DNA of 64,000 bases from Dendrolimus kikuchii (taxonomy: Eukaryota > Arthropoda > Insecta > Lepidoptera > Lasiocampidae). Below the pieces are notes generated by a model, which did no database searches, was not told the origin of the DNA, and saw only the letters and a program-made list of their open reading frames with translations. Location of the stretch: assembly GCA_019925095.2 (NCBI GenBank), contig CM034408.1, forward strand, positions 930,001 through 994,000. Reading direction: 5' to 3'. A program made the translations under genes and the position numbers. Shown piece after piece: positions 62,654-64,000 of this stretch (its first letter is position 1; every line of letters starts with the position of its first letter).

Positions 62654-62948
62654 GTCGGGGTGAAGGTAAGGAAAGGAATGCTCCGGTGGTTCGGGCATGT
62701 GGAAAGAATGCAAAAGTGGATGGATGCAGAAGTCGTGGAAGGCCACGACACACCTTCCATGATCAAATTGATCGTGTACTAGCGGAGGGTGATGTCAGGA
62801 GCCTTAAGAACAGACGAGCTTGCATGACAAGAGTTATGAATGTCAAAGAAGCAAGTGAGGTGTGTAAGAATGGGCCTAAATGGCGCTCTGTTGCTCGTGC
62901 CTACCCCGCAAGGGAACTGGCGTGAAGTTATGTATGTATGTATGTATA
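62654..62948 (+). mobile_element. RTE-type LINE 3' end, family D, copy 15
   Basis: VGVKVRKGMLRWFGHVERM, then a 20-bp deletion (ACTAAACAGATATACAATGC) shifts the frame before KVDGCRSRGRPRHTF; continues to YPARELA-stop and (TATG)n. Confidence 0.8.
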
Positions 62949-63412
62949 ATAATGTACAATCGCCTTAGAATAAATACAGTCGAAACGGAAGGCAAGTTAG
63001 TTTTTTATCTGTGAATTGACATATGTCACGGATATTATTTTCGTAAAATTTTGAGCTAACTGTCGGTTGATATAACCAAAAAAAAAAAAAATCAAAATGT
63101 CGCGAAAAAATACGATAAGTTTATTTGAATTAGTGTTATTTGTGGTTATTTAGTCATTTTATCGTCTGATGTTTATCATTTTCGTGTAATAATCGAAATT
63201 AAAAAAATGTGCGAAATAGTTTTCGGTGTACTAACAACATTTTTTTATATTTGCGTATTTCAAAAAAATATACGTGATCTTTTCAAAAAATAAATTGTTT
63301 ATATTCATTTTGGTCTGTACTTTGACAGTATAGATATATAGATAAAGAGTATTAATTCAACATATTCACATTCAAAACATCATAATTACATAAGGAATGA
63401 TGCTTAAAAAAT
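62949..63412. other. Unassigned AT-rich spacer
   Basis: No match, no gene. Confidence 0.4.
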
Positions 63413-63508
63413 ATATTAAATCAATAAAAAAAACATTACACACACTACCATATATTTGACACACACGCATATATACTCTTTTGTTTATTGTTAAAGTGAA
63501 ATTAACAG
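63413..63508 (+). mobile_element. Helitron family K fragment
   Basis: ACACACTACCATATATTTGA ... CTTTTGTTTATTGTTAAAGT is the reverse complement of 2055-2130. It abuts a SINE B head at GTGCCTACC. Confidence 0.65.
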
Positions 63509-63890
63509 TGCCTACCTCACTGCAACTCCGGGTTCGATTCCTGGTATAGTAAATTTCAGAAACGTATTTTCTCCGTTATTTACTATGGTCTGGGTGTCTG
63601 GGATCGGCCCCAGAGTAGTCCGTTGTATATTACCCACTAGCTGTGCCCGCGAGGCCGTCCGCGTGGAACTTGTTCTCAAAGCCTGCTGTTCCGCTCCTAT
63701 TGGTCTTAGCGTGATATATAGCCTATAGCCTTCGTCGATAAATGGGCTATCCAACACTGAAAGAATTTTTCAAATCAGACCCGTAGTTCCTGAGATTAGC
63801 GCGCTTAAACAAACAAACAAACTGTTCACCTTAACTTGCTTAATTTGGGGATATACGATATGTGTGTTTGTCTGCCGATTATTAACATTG
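63509..63890 (+). mobile_element. tRNA-headed SINE, family B, copy 8, split by a Helitron
   Basis: GGGTTCGATTCCTGG box and body to TATTACCCA (63636), then after the Helitron TTAACTTGCTTAATTTGGGG to TTTGTCTGCCGATTATT. The A-box half of the head is missing. Confidence 0.75.
63637..63826 (-). mobile_element. Helitron family F in a SINE, 5' end truncated
   Basis: CTAGCTGTGCCCGCGAGGCC to AACAAACAAACTGTTCACC. The 3' terminus CTAG lies correctly after A, but the TC end is replaced and about 14 bp of SINE are lost at the right junction. Confidence 0.75.
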
Positions 63891-64000
63891 TTATAAAAAA
63901 TCTCTACAGGGGTTTATAAGACCCAGGAAGCCTCAATTCAGAGTTAAGAGAAAGAAAGAAAGTGTTTCATTAAACCATTTTACTCTCGGCTTAAGATATA

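Overview
The window looks like AT-rich, transposon-packed nuclear DNA of a moth or butterfly. I found no prokaryotic gene organisation, rRNA, true tRNA or CRISPR array. The lepidopteran assignment is an inference from repeat types I recognise: Helitrons ending in CAGCTAG next to T, short retroposons ending GGGCCGTCTGCCTG...CAATAAAA, tRNA-headed SINEs, RTE-type LINE 3' ends with (TATG)n tails, and Penelope-like 3' ends. All family names come from reading the sequence, not from a database search.

Host coding evidence is thin. A possible first coding exon lies at 15105-15137 (+) with a GTATGT donor. A long ORF at 29405-30048 (+) is followed by a possible 151-bp intron, a short exon and AATAAA. 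Two weaker ORFs on the minus strand (9714-9938, 13440-13770) are listed with low confidence. Some stretches that match no repeat, at about 17.3-18.0, 39.5-40.8, 44-47.4 and 56 kb, carry a clear excess of the palindrome AACCGGTT.

Layout. 0-10 kb: a palindromic MITE with a retroposon inside it; LTR copies, one with a second LTR nested in it; Helitrons; a decayed endonuclease-like LINE C-terminus; a LINE fragment split by a hAT-like MITE; and a complete 925-bp non-autonomous LTR element (4991-5915) with target duplications and a tRNA-Trp-like primer site. 10-27 kb: dense short retroposons (families A, B, C), RTE 3' ends, an inverted pair of Penelope-like 3' ends inserted in a family A copy with a 13-bp duplication, and tRNA-headed SINEs. 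28-30 kb: a small MITE, a 17 x 35-bp minisatellite and the longest ORF. 31-43 kb: Helitrons, fold-back MITEs, a GC-rich LINE 3' end, and a second inverted Penelope pair. 43-64 kb: more RTE 3' ends, solo LTRs, a five-unit tandem Helitron array inserted at an A^T site within a LINE reading frame, hAT-like and piggyBac-like MITEs, and a third Penelope copy that serves as an empty-site control for a Helitron insertion.

The pieces do not form a pathway. They form a stratified record of insertions. The most notable signals are a stem-loop module shared by three retroelement lineages with a compensatory base-pair change, the AACCGGTT clusters, and several insertions whose exact boundaries can be proved from uninterrupted copies in the same window.
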